From Nostoc sp. GT001 (GTDB lineage Bacteria > Cyanobacteriota > Cyanobacteriia > Cyanobacteriales > Nostocaceae): DNA of 64,000 nucleotides. A model generated the notes under the pieces. It was given only the letters and a program-made list of their open reading frames with translations, was not told where the DNA came from and did not search any database. Shown here one piece after another: positions 1 through 7,592 of this stretch; positions within the stretch are counted from its first letter, which is position 1; every line of letters begins with the position of its first letter. Location: positions 4,837,765-4,901,764 of the forward strand of contig NZ_JAUDRJ010000003.1 in NCBI RefSeq assembly GCF_030382115.1, in the 5' to 3' direction. The translations under genes and the position numbers were made by a program.

Positions 1-1825
1 CATCGGGACTGAAAGCAACTGATTTTACCCAACTGCTATGTCCAATACAGGTAAACAGTAGCTTTCCATCGTCAACTTGCCACAAGTAAGTTTTGCCATC
101 AGCATCACCCGTAGCCAAAAGTTTTCCATCCGGGCTAAATGCAACTGACGAAATACTAACTAATGTTTCTGCAAAAACGCATTTAGCTAAATCGGTATTG
201 GCAAAATTCACCCGATGCAAATTTACACTTTGTAAATATGCTTGCCAAATGGTCAGATTTGAAAAGTCATAGCCGCTAAAATCAGTTTGTAGTTGACAAA
301 GAATATTTAACAGATTTCCACCTGCATATCCTGCTGTTTGGGGAGTTTGTCGCAGGGACAATAAAATTTGATATAGATGATGTTCAAGATTTTTAGCATA
401 TCTAAAAATAGTTGATAACCTATCTATAATTGGTTTAATAATCAGGGTAATCTGAGTGTTTCTAATATAATCTTTGGCCGTCGCTTCCATTAAAGCATGG
501 CTGATAAATAGTCTAATATTACAAGTGGTAATTTCGTCACAAACCTGTTCAATCAGTTGGTCGGTGATATATTCCATAACCACAGATTGGAGGGTGAAAA
601 GTGCTGTTCTTTGTTCAATTAGCGATCGCCTCCGTAGAGATTCTAGCGCCTCCATCACTTCCCTTTTGGTCAAGGGACGCACAATATCATTGAGCAATTC
701 GTCTAGAGAAACTAACTCGCGCTTGATTGCTAGCCAATAAATTATTTCTTTTTCGATCTCTGACAATCGCTCAAATTGCTGGTCTAGTAAATTCCGGGTG
801 TCGCCAAAAATTATCTCTCCTTCAGCCAGAAAAGCAGCAATATCACCACCAAATAACTCCCGAATTGGCTCAGAAACTAGCTTTAATGCCAAAGGATTGC
901 CGGAATACTTCTCAACTAGCTTGGCCCATTCTTGTGGTGAACCAAATAACCCTTTATCTTGGAGAATTTCTTGCCCTTCTGTTTTTTCTAAGCCGAGTAA
1001 CGATAGTGTTCTGACTGGTGATGCTTCTCCCTCTAAAGGAGCAAATTCTTTTGGTTTTTCACGAGATGTCAGCACCAAACAGCTTTGATGTGGTTCTTCC
1101 CCTACCCGACTAAGTAGTTGACCATAATCTTCATATTCTTGTCTATATTGTCCGGCGCGATCGCCTTCTTGTAAAATTGTCTCTGTGTTATCAAATACCA
1201 CAAGACAACGATGCTCTCGTAAATAATTCATCAGCAGCGTTACTCTACCATCTACGCTTTCTGGCAAATCTGTTTCTCTCTCATCAGACAAAAACCCGAT
1301 TAGGCTTGCCAACATCTCTGCAACAGGTGGCGCATTGCGGAGACTTCGCCAAATCAAGTACTCAAAATTTTCCTGAACTTCCTTTGCCAATTTCACAGAT
1401 AAAGCAGTTTTGCCGATTCCGCCCATTCCCAATATTGCCACTAGTTGGCAGTTATCTTTAATGAGCCACTGCGTTAACTGAGACAATTCTGCTATGCGTC
1501 CCCGAAAAAAGCAGACACCAGGCGCTTCACCCCAATCTTGGCGGTTTTGGGCAATGGATTTCTCATTGTCTGAAGATGCTTGATACTCAGATTCTATAAC
1601 TTGCTGTAACTTAGTGAGCTTACCTGGGCCACTACCAGTAACATTAAATTTCTTGTAAACTTCGCTCAATCTTTTGCGTACTGCCTCGGCACTGATTGCC
1701 AATGTTTTCGCGATCGCATTTGGCGATTGTCCCTCAACAGCGTGTAAAAACACCTCTATCTCGCTGCTAGACAAGCGCCGTTTTTCGGCTAAAGCCAAAA
1801 GAAGGTTTTCGGGAATGACACTCAT
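1..1825 (-). CDS. NB-ARC (STAND) ATPase with N-terminal HTH and C-terminal WD40 repeats, partial
   Basis: This is an open minus-strand frame that runs off the left edge, so the C-terminus is missing. It starts at the ATG at 1825-1823. Residues about 1-60 form a LuxR/vMAP-like helix-turn-helix (SPNAIAKTLAISAEAVRKRL). A P-loop follows (GMGGIGKTAL) with an NB-ARC body containing LVVFDNTET (Walker B) and a GNPLALKLV motif. Near the edge are a short pentapeptide-like stretch (VNLHRVNFANTDLAKCVF) and then WD40 blades (SVAFSPDGKLLATGDADG, followed by another VKSVAFSPD). Proteins of this build are common in filamentous cyanobacteria. They are regarded as signal-sensing ATPases related to plant and animal NLRs, and some bacterial relatives act in phage defence. 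The ligand and output here are unknown. Domain order is seen directly; any function beyond that is inference. Confidence 0.85.
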   Translation of the reverse strand, partial: MSVIPENLLLALAEKRRLSSSEIEVFLHAVEGQSPNAIAKTLAISAEAVRKRLSEVYKKFNVTGSGPGKLTKLQQVIESEYQASSDNEKSIAQNRQDWGEAPGVCFFRGRIAELSQLTQWLIKDNCQLVAILGMGGIGKTALSVKLAKEVQENFEYLIWRSLRNAPPVAEMLASLIGFLSDERETDLPESVDGRVTLLMNYLREHRCLVVFDNTETILQEGDRAGQYRQEYEDYGQLLSRVGEEPHQSCLVLTSREKPKEFAPLEGEASPVRTLSLLGLEKTEGQEILQDKGLFGSPQEWAKLVEKYSGNPLALKLVSEPIRELFGGDIAAFLAEGEIIFGDTRNLLDQQFERLSEIEKEIIYWLAIKRELVSLDELLNDIVRPLTKREVMEALESLRRRSLIEQRTALFTLQSVVMEYITDQLIEQVCDEITTCNIRLFISHALMEATAKDYIRNTQITLIIKPIIDRLSTIFRYAKNLEHHLYQILLSLRQTPQTAGYAGGNLLNILCQLQTDFSGYDFSNLTIWQAYLQSVNLHRVNFANTDLAKCVFAETLVSISSVAFSPDGKLLATGDADGKTYLWQVDDGKLLFTCIGHSSWVKSVAFSPD

Positions 1826-2474
1826 ACTCACACAAAAACACACTACACACCAATGTTAGCTCACTATGTGAGTCAATCTTCCTGCAACAAGTGAGCATTC
1901 ATTGACGAAGGGAACAGGGGACAGCGAATAAGGGACAGTTTTTCTGATTTTCTTTTCCCTCTTTAGCCAGATATTTCAGGCATTTTTATAGTATCTTATG
2001 CTATTTAGATAATTTTCTTTATAGTTTACCTTGACCTAAGTAACTTAGTTACTTTATAGTGAGTTTAACAGTAGAAACCACAGTGACTTAGTAAGGTTAC
2101 GGGTGAATTAAAGAAACTTAGTGAGTAATACATAAAGGCAAAGACTGGAACTGCAAATTCTGAAAAAGGCATACAAATTGCGTGTAGGAATTTCGAGGGT
2201 TCAATGCGCGTAATGCGCGTTCTGTGCTGCTACGCGCATTGAACGCCTAATTTTTGATATCCAGATTGCCCTGGTAATTCATCAAAGAGCTTAATTTTTC
2301 ATCAGCCGCAAATATCAAAACCACCTTTGTTGGTATTCCCACTCCACTCAGGAGTAGGACTTTTGTCTACCTTGACTTGGTGGGAGCAAAACTGTGGAGA
2401 TTCGCTGTTTCCTTAGTGTGGTCGGGGGAGCGCAAACTGCTACCTAGATTCAACTTTCAAAACAGGAAAAAACT
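1826..2474. other. Intergenic region, no gene seen
   Basis: This 649-base spacer lies between the divergent STAND gene and a small membrane-protein gene. It is AT-rich and contains several TTACTTAGT/ACTTAGTGAGT-like short repeats at about 2040-2130, and one strong inverted repeat (listed separately). I saw no convincing ORF with a ribosome binding site. Confidence 0.5.
2199..2244. repeat. Perfect 14-bp inverted repeat (hairpin)
   Basis: The arm GTTCAATGCGCGTA at 2199-2212 is exactly complementary to TACGCGCATTGAAC at 2231-2244, with an 18-base loop. It has no T-run, so it is not a typical terminator. It resembles the small palindromic repeats dispersed in cyanobacterial genomes. Confidence 0.7.
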
Positions 2475-2714
2475 ATGAAACCCAGTCTCAAAGATAACGA
2501 TAATCTGTTGTTCAAGTGGTTTTGTATAGGATTCAAATATTTTCTGCTGGGGCTGCTGGGGCTGGGAATAGCCTTTGTTGTGTCTCACACTTTTGAGGCA
2601 AATGCGATCGTTGGGATGCTTTTATCGGCAAGTCTACGGTCATGGATTACGAGGATAGCGATTTTTTTAGTCTGTCTATTTGCGATCGCCATGATGTTTG
2701 AGTCTTGGGGTTAA
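2475..2714 (+). CDS. Small two-helix membrane protein, unknown function
   Basis: The 79-residue protein has two hydrophobic segments, at about residues 20-42 (FKYFLLGLLGLGIAFVV) and 58-76 (ITRIAIFLVCLFAIAMMF). Its N-terminus is short, charged and hydrophilic. AGGAAAAA sits just before the ATG and supports the start. The HIP1 sequence occurs inside the frame. I do not recognise the family. A second small gene follows after an 82-base gap that contains a hairpin. Confidence 0.6.
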   Translation: MKPSLKDNDNLLFKWFCIGFKYFLLGLLGLGIAFVVSHTFEANAIVGMLLSASLRSWITRIAIFLVCLFAIAMMFESWG

Positions 2715-2733
2715 CGCTCTATTGACCATAAAT

Positions 2734-2766
2734 AGCCTTTAGCTGAGTGAAGGTCAGCCAAAGGCT
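2734..2766. terminator. Hairpin after small membrane-protein gene
   Basis: AGCCTTTAGCTGA at 2734-2746 pairs with TCAGCCAAAGGCT at 2754-2766 (12 of 13 pairs). It lies 20 bases after the stop at 2714. There is no clean T-run, so it may act as a weak terminator or as an mRNA-stabilising hairpin. Confidence 0.45.
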
Positions 2767-2796
2767 TCGTAATCTTTTCACTTGGAGAGTGATATC

Positions 2797-3018
2797 ATGC
2801 CTAACAACAACGGCTCTGGGGTAGAAACACTTTCGCCACTTTTAATCATCTTAGTGGCAGGGTCAATTTCTTTAGCGATCGTTAATAAAGCTAATCACCC
2901 GGCATATTTTGACATCGTTAAAATAGCCATAGCCTACAGCTTTGGCTCAATCAAGTCCCAAGGAAAAAGTAAACATTCCGATCGCCAGGATGAGGTAGAT
3001 CGAGACGAGTTGAAATAG
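2797..3018 (+). CDS. Small hypothetical protein with one membrane segment
   Basis: I take the ATG at 2797 because GGAGAG at 2784-2789 is correctly spaced before it; an upstream in-frame TTG at 2782 would leave that site inside the gene. The product is about 73 residues. It has one hydrophobic helix (LLIILVAGSISLAIV, about residues 15-29) and a highly charged C-terminal tail (KHSDRQDEVDRDELK). The family is not recognised. It may be co-expressed with the small gene upstream, although a hairpin separates them. Confidence 0.55.
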   Translation: MPNNNGSGVETLSPLLIILVAGSISLAIVNKANHPAYFDIVKIAIAYSFGSIKSQGKSKHSDRQDEVDRDELK

Positions 3019-3030
3019 CAGACGTGAAGG

Positions 3031-3054
3031 CAGTAAAAATACCTGTTTTTTACT
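3031..3054. terminator. AT-rich hairpin with T-run
   Basis: CAGTAAAAA at 3031-3039 is perfectly complementary to TTTTTACTG at 3046-3054, with a six-base loop, 12 bases after the stop at 3018. The stem is GC-poor, so terminator strength is doubtful. Confidence 0.4.
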
Positions 3055-3107
3055 GATAGTCTACCAAAGGTGAGTTGCAGATTATAATTTACTTCTAAAA
3101 TAGAAGA

Positions 3108-3920
3108 ATGCTGTCAACTCCCACTCAACTATTGCGACTTTCTCAAGGACAACTTAACTTACTAGAAGCTTGTCCGCGTAAATTTCAACATACCTATCTC
3201 GAAAAACTTAATTCTCCCTCAAATCCAGAACAAGAAGAACGGCAAACTCTGGGTAGTCGTTTTCACTTGCTAATGCAGCAGCGAGAAATGGGTTTGCCAA
3301 TTGATAGTTTCCTAGAAGCAGATGCTCAACTGCAAAGCTGGATGCTGGGTTTTGCTGATGCAGCACCAGAAATTTTAACGGCTGCATCTGATAATCAAAC
3401 TTTCCGTGAAAGCGAACACTACCGCACTCTGCAAGTTCAGGATTATTTGCTCACAGTTATCTATGATTTATTGATTGCAGATAACCAACAAGCGCAAATT
3501 CTCGACTGGAAAACTTATCCTAAACCACCCAATAAACGCAAGTTAGAATCCAACTGGCAAACACGGCTTTATCTATATGTATTGGCAGAAACTAGCGACT
3601 ATTTGCCAGAAAAGATTTCTATGACTTATTGGTTTGTCCAATCTGAGGGTAAACCGCAAAATATTAAATTTAATTACAGTACTACTCAACACGCACAAAC
3701 AGGAAAGAAACTTAATCAACTATTAAGTCAGTTAACTAATTGGCTGGAAAATTACCAAAATAACCAGCAGTTTCCGCAAGTGGTGGAGGGTAGTAAAAAC
3801 TGTGATTATTGTCAGTTTGCCAAACGGTGCGATCGCATACAAGTTAATGAAGAAGCAGTGAAAGACTCATTGCCAAATTTTGACAGTATTCAAGAAGTCT
3901 CACTCAACCCTATACATTAG
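3108..3920 (+). CDS. PD-(D/E)XK nuclease, Cas4/AddB-like with predicted 4Fe-4S cluster
   Basis: The 270-residue protein has the core motifs of the RecB/Cas4 nuclease group: GSRFH (residues about 49-53), an Asp in YDLLI (D120), the D-x-K motif LDWKT (D133, K135) and QTRLY (Q151-Y155, the QxxxY motif). Four cysteines are placed as in Cas4/AddB iron-sulphur 'staples': C22 in EACPRKF, then C232, C235 and C241 (C-x2-C-x5-C) near the C-terminus. Family knowledge suggests a 5'-3' ssDNA exonuclease. There are no cas genes or CRISPR repeats in the window, so this is a stand-alone repair-type nuclease rather than an adaptation protein. The next gene (GNAT) is 63 bases downstream on the same strand. The motifs are seen; enzymatic activity is inference. 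Confidence 0.85.
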   Translation: MLSTPTQLLRLSQGQLNLLEACPRKFQHTYLEKLNSPSNPEQEERQTLGSRFHLLMQQREMGLPIDSFLEADAQLQSWMLGFADAAPEILTAASDNQTFRESEHYRTLQVQDYLLTVIYDLLIADNQQAQILDWKTYPKPPNKRKLESNWQTRLYLYVLAETSDYLPEKISMTYWFVQSEGKPQNIKFNYSTTQHAQTGKKLNQLLSQLTNWLENYQNNQQFPQVVEGSKNCDYCQFAKRCDRIQVNEEAVKDSLPNFDSIQEVSLNPIH

Positions 3921-3983
3921 AGGATGTTTGTAAAATCCAATCGGGGTATAAAGAAGTTATAACTTTTAAAATTATGTAAATTT

Positions 3984-4625
3984 ATGTCAACCTTTGACGA
4001 AACTGAAGCAATTTATGTACGCGAATTAGGAATTGATGACATTGCTCCCGTTTATCACTTGGGAGAAAGCTTATTTACCAGCGATTTATACCCTTATTTA
4101 TACCGAACCTGGGATGAATGGGAGGTGATTGGACTTTACAACACCGATCCAGAATACTGTCTTGTGGCTGAAACAGACGGAGAATTAGCAGGATTCATTT
4201 TAGGAACTATCATCACCAAAGCATCCTGGACTTATGGATATATTTTATGGCTGGGAGTTAGCCCGAAATATCAGCGTCGGGGAGTTGCAGACAAGTTGGT
4301 TGATAAAGTCGTCGCCCGGATGATTGAAGATGGGGCGCGCTTCATGTTGGTAGACACTGACCCTACCAATACTTCAGCATTAAAGTTTTTTAGTCGCAAA
4401 GGTTTTGGTAATACTCGCCAGCATATTTTCTTGTCGATGAATTTAAGCAAGCATGAATATTATGGCAGATTGATTGATTACGAACACCAAAAAGCTGAAA
4501 GAGCTGATTACAAGCGATCGCGTCCAGCAATTCGTGCCCGGAAAGCTGATAGTGTAGCTAATGAAGTCGTTCTCAATCCTCTAGCGAATGAATCTCCAAT
4601 CACTGAGGAGCAATCTCCAACCTAA
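3984..4625 (+). CDS. GNAT-family N-acetyltransferase (RimI-like)
   Basis: The 213-residue protein has a GNAT core at about residues 10-155. The acetyl-CoA pyrophosphate loop reads VSPKYQRRGVADKL (Q-R-R-G-V-A) after the beta-4 strand ILWLGV. It is followed by VDTDPTNTSALKFFSRKGF, the usual second half of RimI-type enzymes. A basic, poorly conserved tail of about 50 residues follows. The substrate cannot be told from sequence; family members acetylate protein N-termini or small amines. It lies 63 bases behind the nuclease gene and could share its transcript. Confidence 0.85.
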   Translation: MSTFDETEAIYVRELGIDDIAPVYHLGESLFTSDLYPYLYRTWDEWEVIGLYNTDPEYCLVAETDGELAGFILGTIITKASWTYGYILWLGVSPKYQRRGVADKLVDKVVARMIEDGARFMLVDTDPTNTSALKFFSRKGFGNTRQHIFLSMNLSKHEYYGRLIDYEHQKAERADYKRSRPAIRARKADSVANEVVLNPLANESPITEEQSPT

Positions 4626-4803
4626 CTTTTGTTAGGAGTAGCCCTTTCAAGGTGGGTAAAATTTTGGGACGATAGTTTCTCCGTGTTCTCTGTGCCTCTG
4701 TGGTTCAATAAATTACTTTCAACCCGTAGATGCATAGAAAACGCAGAGAGAAAAGCATGATAGCGATTGTTAATTTTGAATTTAGAGCAAAGTGGCGTGA
4801 CTT

Positions 4804-6852
4804 ATGTGTATAGAATTTGGGCGGGAAATCTGCGGCAATCTTGAGATTGCAGAATCGCGGGAGTGGTTAGTTACTAACGGTATTGGTGGTTACGCCTCTG
4901 GGACTGTGGCTGGTTTGTTGACTCGCCGCTATCACGGACTACTGGTAGCAGCATTAAAACCACCTTTGGGTCGCACTTTAATGCTGGCAAAACTAGATGA
5001 AACTGTCCTGTACGATACTCGCTCTTATTCTCTAGACACCAATCGTTGGGCAGATGGTATTGTCAATCCGCACGGTTATCAGCATATTGAACGTTTTTCT
5101 CTGGAAGGTACAATTCCTGTATGGCATTTTGCTATTGCCGATGCCTTACTAGAAAAACGGGTGTGGATGCAACAAGGCGCAAACACAACTTATGTCCAAT
5201 ATACTTTGCGTCGTGCTAGTCAACCGCTAAAGTTAACGCTCAAAGCAATAGTCAACTACCGCGATTATCACAGCGACACTCAAAGCAATGGTTGGCAGAT
5301 GTCTGTTGAGGAGGTGGAACAGGGAATTTGTGTAACTGCTTATCCGGGTGCTGTACCACTATATCTACTGAGTGATTCACCTAAAGGCGATGCCTACGGC
5401 GGCAAGCTACGCAACGCTTCACGCCCTAGTGTATCTGTTGTCCACAATTGGTATCATGGCTTTGACTTAGCAGTTGAACGCTATCGGGGATTGAGAGATA
5501 AAGAAGACCACCTCCACGCCGCCACCTTTGAAGTTACACTGAATCCTGGGGAAGCGATGTCTACGACGGGCTGCGCCTACGCCATTGTAGCCAGCACAGA
5601 AAAACAACCAAATCTCAATGGTGAAGCGGCACTAAAGTTACGTCGCGCTCAAGAGCAGAAGTTAACAGGATTTTGGAAAACTAATCGACCCCTGAAAACT
5701 AAGGAATCACCTAGCTGGATCAACCATCTAGTACTAGCTGCTGACCAGTTTATTGTCGATCGCTCATTGCCAGAAGACCCCTACGGCAAAACCATTATCG
5801 CTGGTTATCACTGGTTTAGCGACTGGGGACGCGACACGATGATTAGTCTACCTGGTTTGACAATTTCCACTGGTCGTCCAGAGTTAGCACGCTCAATTCT
5901 TCGCACCTTTGCCAGATACGTAGACCAGGGAATGTTACCTAATCGCTTTCCCGATGCGGGGGAGCAACCAGAATATAATACAGTCGATGCTACTCTCTGG
6001 TATTTTGAGGCAGTCCGCGTCTACTACAGCGCTACAGACGATGATACCTTGCTTGGTGAACTCTTTCCCATACTTGCAGACATCATTGATTGGCACTGTC
6101 GCGGTACACGTTACAACATCCACCTCGATGCCGCCGATGGCTTACTGTATGCAGGCGTTGCTGGTGTACAGCTGACCTGGATGGATGCCAAAGTTGATGA
6201 TTGGGTAGTTACGCCCCGAATTGGCAAACCGATTGAAGTTAATGCCCTCTGGTATAATGCTTTACGGACAATGGCAAAGTTTGCCCGTCAACTTGGGAAA
6301 CCACACCAAGAGTATGAGGCAATGGCAGAGCGGGCAAAGTATAGATTTTCTCGCTTCTGGAATGAAGAGACAGGTTATTGCTATGACGTTTTAGACAGTC
6401 CTGATGGTGATGATGGGTTGTTGCGACCTAATCAAATATTTGCTGTTTCATTACCAGAAAGTCCGCTCACACCTTCTCAGCAAAGGGGTGTGGTGGAAGC
6501 TTGCGGGCGATCGCTGCTGACTTCTTATGGATTGCGATCGCTTTCCCCCGATCATCCTCAGTATCAGGGTAAATACGGTGGTAATCAGTATCAACGTGAT
6601 GGAGCCTACCACCAAGGGACAGTTTGGGGTTGGTTGTTGGGGCCGTTCGTCTTAGCACACCTGCGCGTCTACAAAAATCCCGAACAGGCTCGTCAATTTT
6701 TGGAACCAATGGCTAATCATTTGACTGCACACGGTGTTGGCAGTCTCAGCGAAATTTTTGATGGTGATGCCCCCATGACTCCACGGGGATGCATTGCCCA
6801 AGCGTGGACAGTGGCAGAGGTTTTGCGTGCTTGGTTTGCGACAATGAGTTGA
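4804..6852 (+). CDS. Glycogen debranching enzyme (amylo-alpha-1,6-glucosidase type)
   Basis: The 682-residue protein matches the bacterial and archaeal glycogen-debranching family in full: an N-terminal beta domain (ESREWLVTNGIGGYASGT, RRYHGLL) and a C-terminal (alpha/alpha)6 catalytic domain. Conserved stretches include HWFSDWGRDTMISLPGL (about residues 337-353), NTVDATLWYFEA, and near the end YHQGTVWGWLLGPF and LSEIFDGDAP. The role is to remove alpha-1,6 branches from glycogen in the cytosol. The start MCIEFGREICGN agrees with the family N-terminus. The gene appears monocistronic. Sequence identity is strong; substrate specificity is known only from the family. Confidence 0.93.
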   Translation: MCIEFGREICGNLEIAESREWLVTNGIGGYASGTVAGLLTRRYHGLLVAALKPPLGRTLMLAKLDETVLYDTRSYSLDTNRWADGIVNPHGYQHIERFSLEGTIPVWHFAIADALLEKRVWMQQGANTTYVQYTLRRASQPLKLTLKAIVNYRDYHSDTQSNGWQMSVEEVEQGICVTAYPGAVPLYLLSDSPKGDAYGGKLRNASRPSVSVVHNWYHGFDLAVERYRGLRDKEDHLHAATFEVTLNPGEAMSTTGCAYAIVASTEKQPNLNGEAALKLRRAQEQKLTGFWKTNRPLKTKESPSWINHLVLAADQFIVDRSLPEDPYGKTIIAGYHWFSDWGRDTMISLPGLTISTGRPELARSILRTFARYVDQGMLPNRFPDAGEQPEYNTVDATLWYFEAVRVYYSATDDDTLLGELFPILADIIDWHCRGTRYNIHLDAADGLLYAGVAGVQLTWMDAKVDDWVVTPRIGKPIEVNALWYNALRTMAKFARQLGKPHQEYEAMAERAKYRFSRFWNEETGYCYDVLDSPDGDDGLLRPNQIFAVSLPESPLTPSQQRGVVEACGRSLLTSYGLRSLSPDHPQYQGKYGGNQYQRDGAYHQGTVWGWLLGPFVLAHLRVYKNPEQARQFLEPMANHLTAHGVGSLSEIFDGDAPMTPRGCIAQAWTVAEVLRAWFATMS

Positions 6853-6991
6853 TATGCCGAACCGTGTTCTATCTACAAAGTCGATTTTGTCAAGAATTTT
6901 TAAGAAATTAACATCCTTCAGAAGAGGAAAGACGTAATGCTGAAGTAATCCTCAAAAGTTTATAGACACGCTTTAGTGTTAGGAGGAAAAT

Positions 6992-7024
6992 ATGGCGTCA
7001 GGAATGATGATCGAAGGCAAATAG
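6992..7024 (+). pseudogene. Possible 5' remnant of a glutathionyl-hydroquinone reductase-like gene
   Basis: A textbook AGGAGG (6981-6986) precedes the ATG at 6992. The frame reads MASGMMIEGK, then TAG, then TTDIQI before a second stop. Cyanobacterial Ecm4/YqjG-type reductases begin much like this, with a GKWTTE-type stretch, so the TAG may replace a TGG tryptophan codon. Nothing downstream resembles the rest of that family. The alternative is a chance ORF or a leader peptide. This is recognition from memory of the family N-terminus and needs a search. Confidence 0.35.
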
Positions 7025-7361
7025 ACAACCGACATCCAAATCTGATTCTCTCTAAATAGTGACAAAGGCTTGTTGTTACCACCCCGCCTCGGAATCAATT
7101 TCGAGGATTAAAAATTTTAAGGTAATTCTCAGCAGAAATTAATTTAATTACTAGTAAATGCATTTAGATTATTATTAGATAAAAATTCGCGGATTTGAGA
7201 TGGCAATTAAATAAAAATATTTAGCAATCTTTTTGGAATGGCTGCACTTTTCACTGTAGGTATGCAACAGAGGTAAGTTAAAATCAGCTATAACTAAAGA
7301 TGTAGCGGTTAACAGTAACTTTACATTTAGCAGTCTGATTTTATGAGAAGAATTCAGAACT

Positions 7362-7546
7362 CAGGAGTCAGAATTCAGCATGAATTATGTACGAGTGGGT
7401 GATAGCGACGCGTAAAGCGAGTCTGCAAGGTCTGAATATTGCTTAAAAGCGAGTGGAATAGTGGGCGAAAAAAATTAAAATATTCTCGCCTTAAAACTCT
7501 ATCCCTTTATGGGTAGAATATTCTGAATTCTGAATTCTGACTCCTG
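7362..7546. repeat. MITE-like element with 17-bp terminal inverted repeats
   Basis: CAGGAGTCAGAATTCAG at 7362-7378 is exactly complementary to 7530-7546. The element is 185 bp and has no coding capacity. Related copies occur at 16874-17110, and solo fragments at 12071-12085 and about 28228-28256. This points to a dispersed non-autonomous repeat family. Confidence 0.75.
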
Positions 7547-7592
7547 TTTTATTTTTCAAGCTTTATTAAACACCTAAAACGCAACCTGAACA

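Larger units (their letters stand above)
6853..7592. other. Long intergenic region with gene remnant and inverted-repeat element
   Basis: This 740-base stretch separates the debranching enzyme from the sensor kinase. It contains a 10-codon ORF with an excellent ribosome binding site (6992-7024, see that entry), a CCCGCCTCGGAAT repeat at about 7084 that recurs at about 60910, and a 185-bp element with 17-bp terminal repeats (7362-7546). The rest is AT-rich with no recognisable gene. Confidence 0.6.

Noticed and set aside
474..1461. Several plus-strand frames opposite the left-edge gene
   Set aside because: They are shadows of the continuous minus-strand HTH/NB-ARC/WD40 frame, which shows clear motifs.
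3108..3920. Cas4 as part of a CRISPR-Cas locus
   Set aside because: No repeat-spacer array and no cas1, cas2 or effector gene is visible anywhere in the window.
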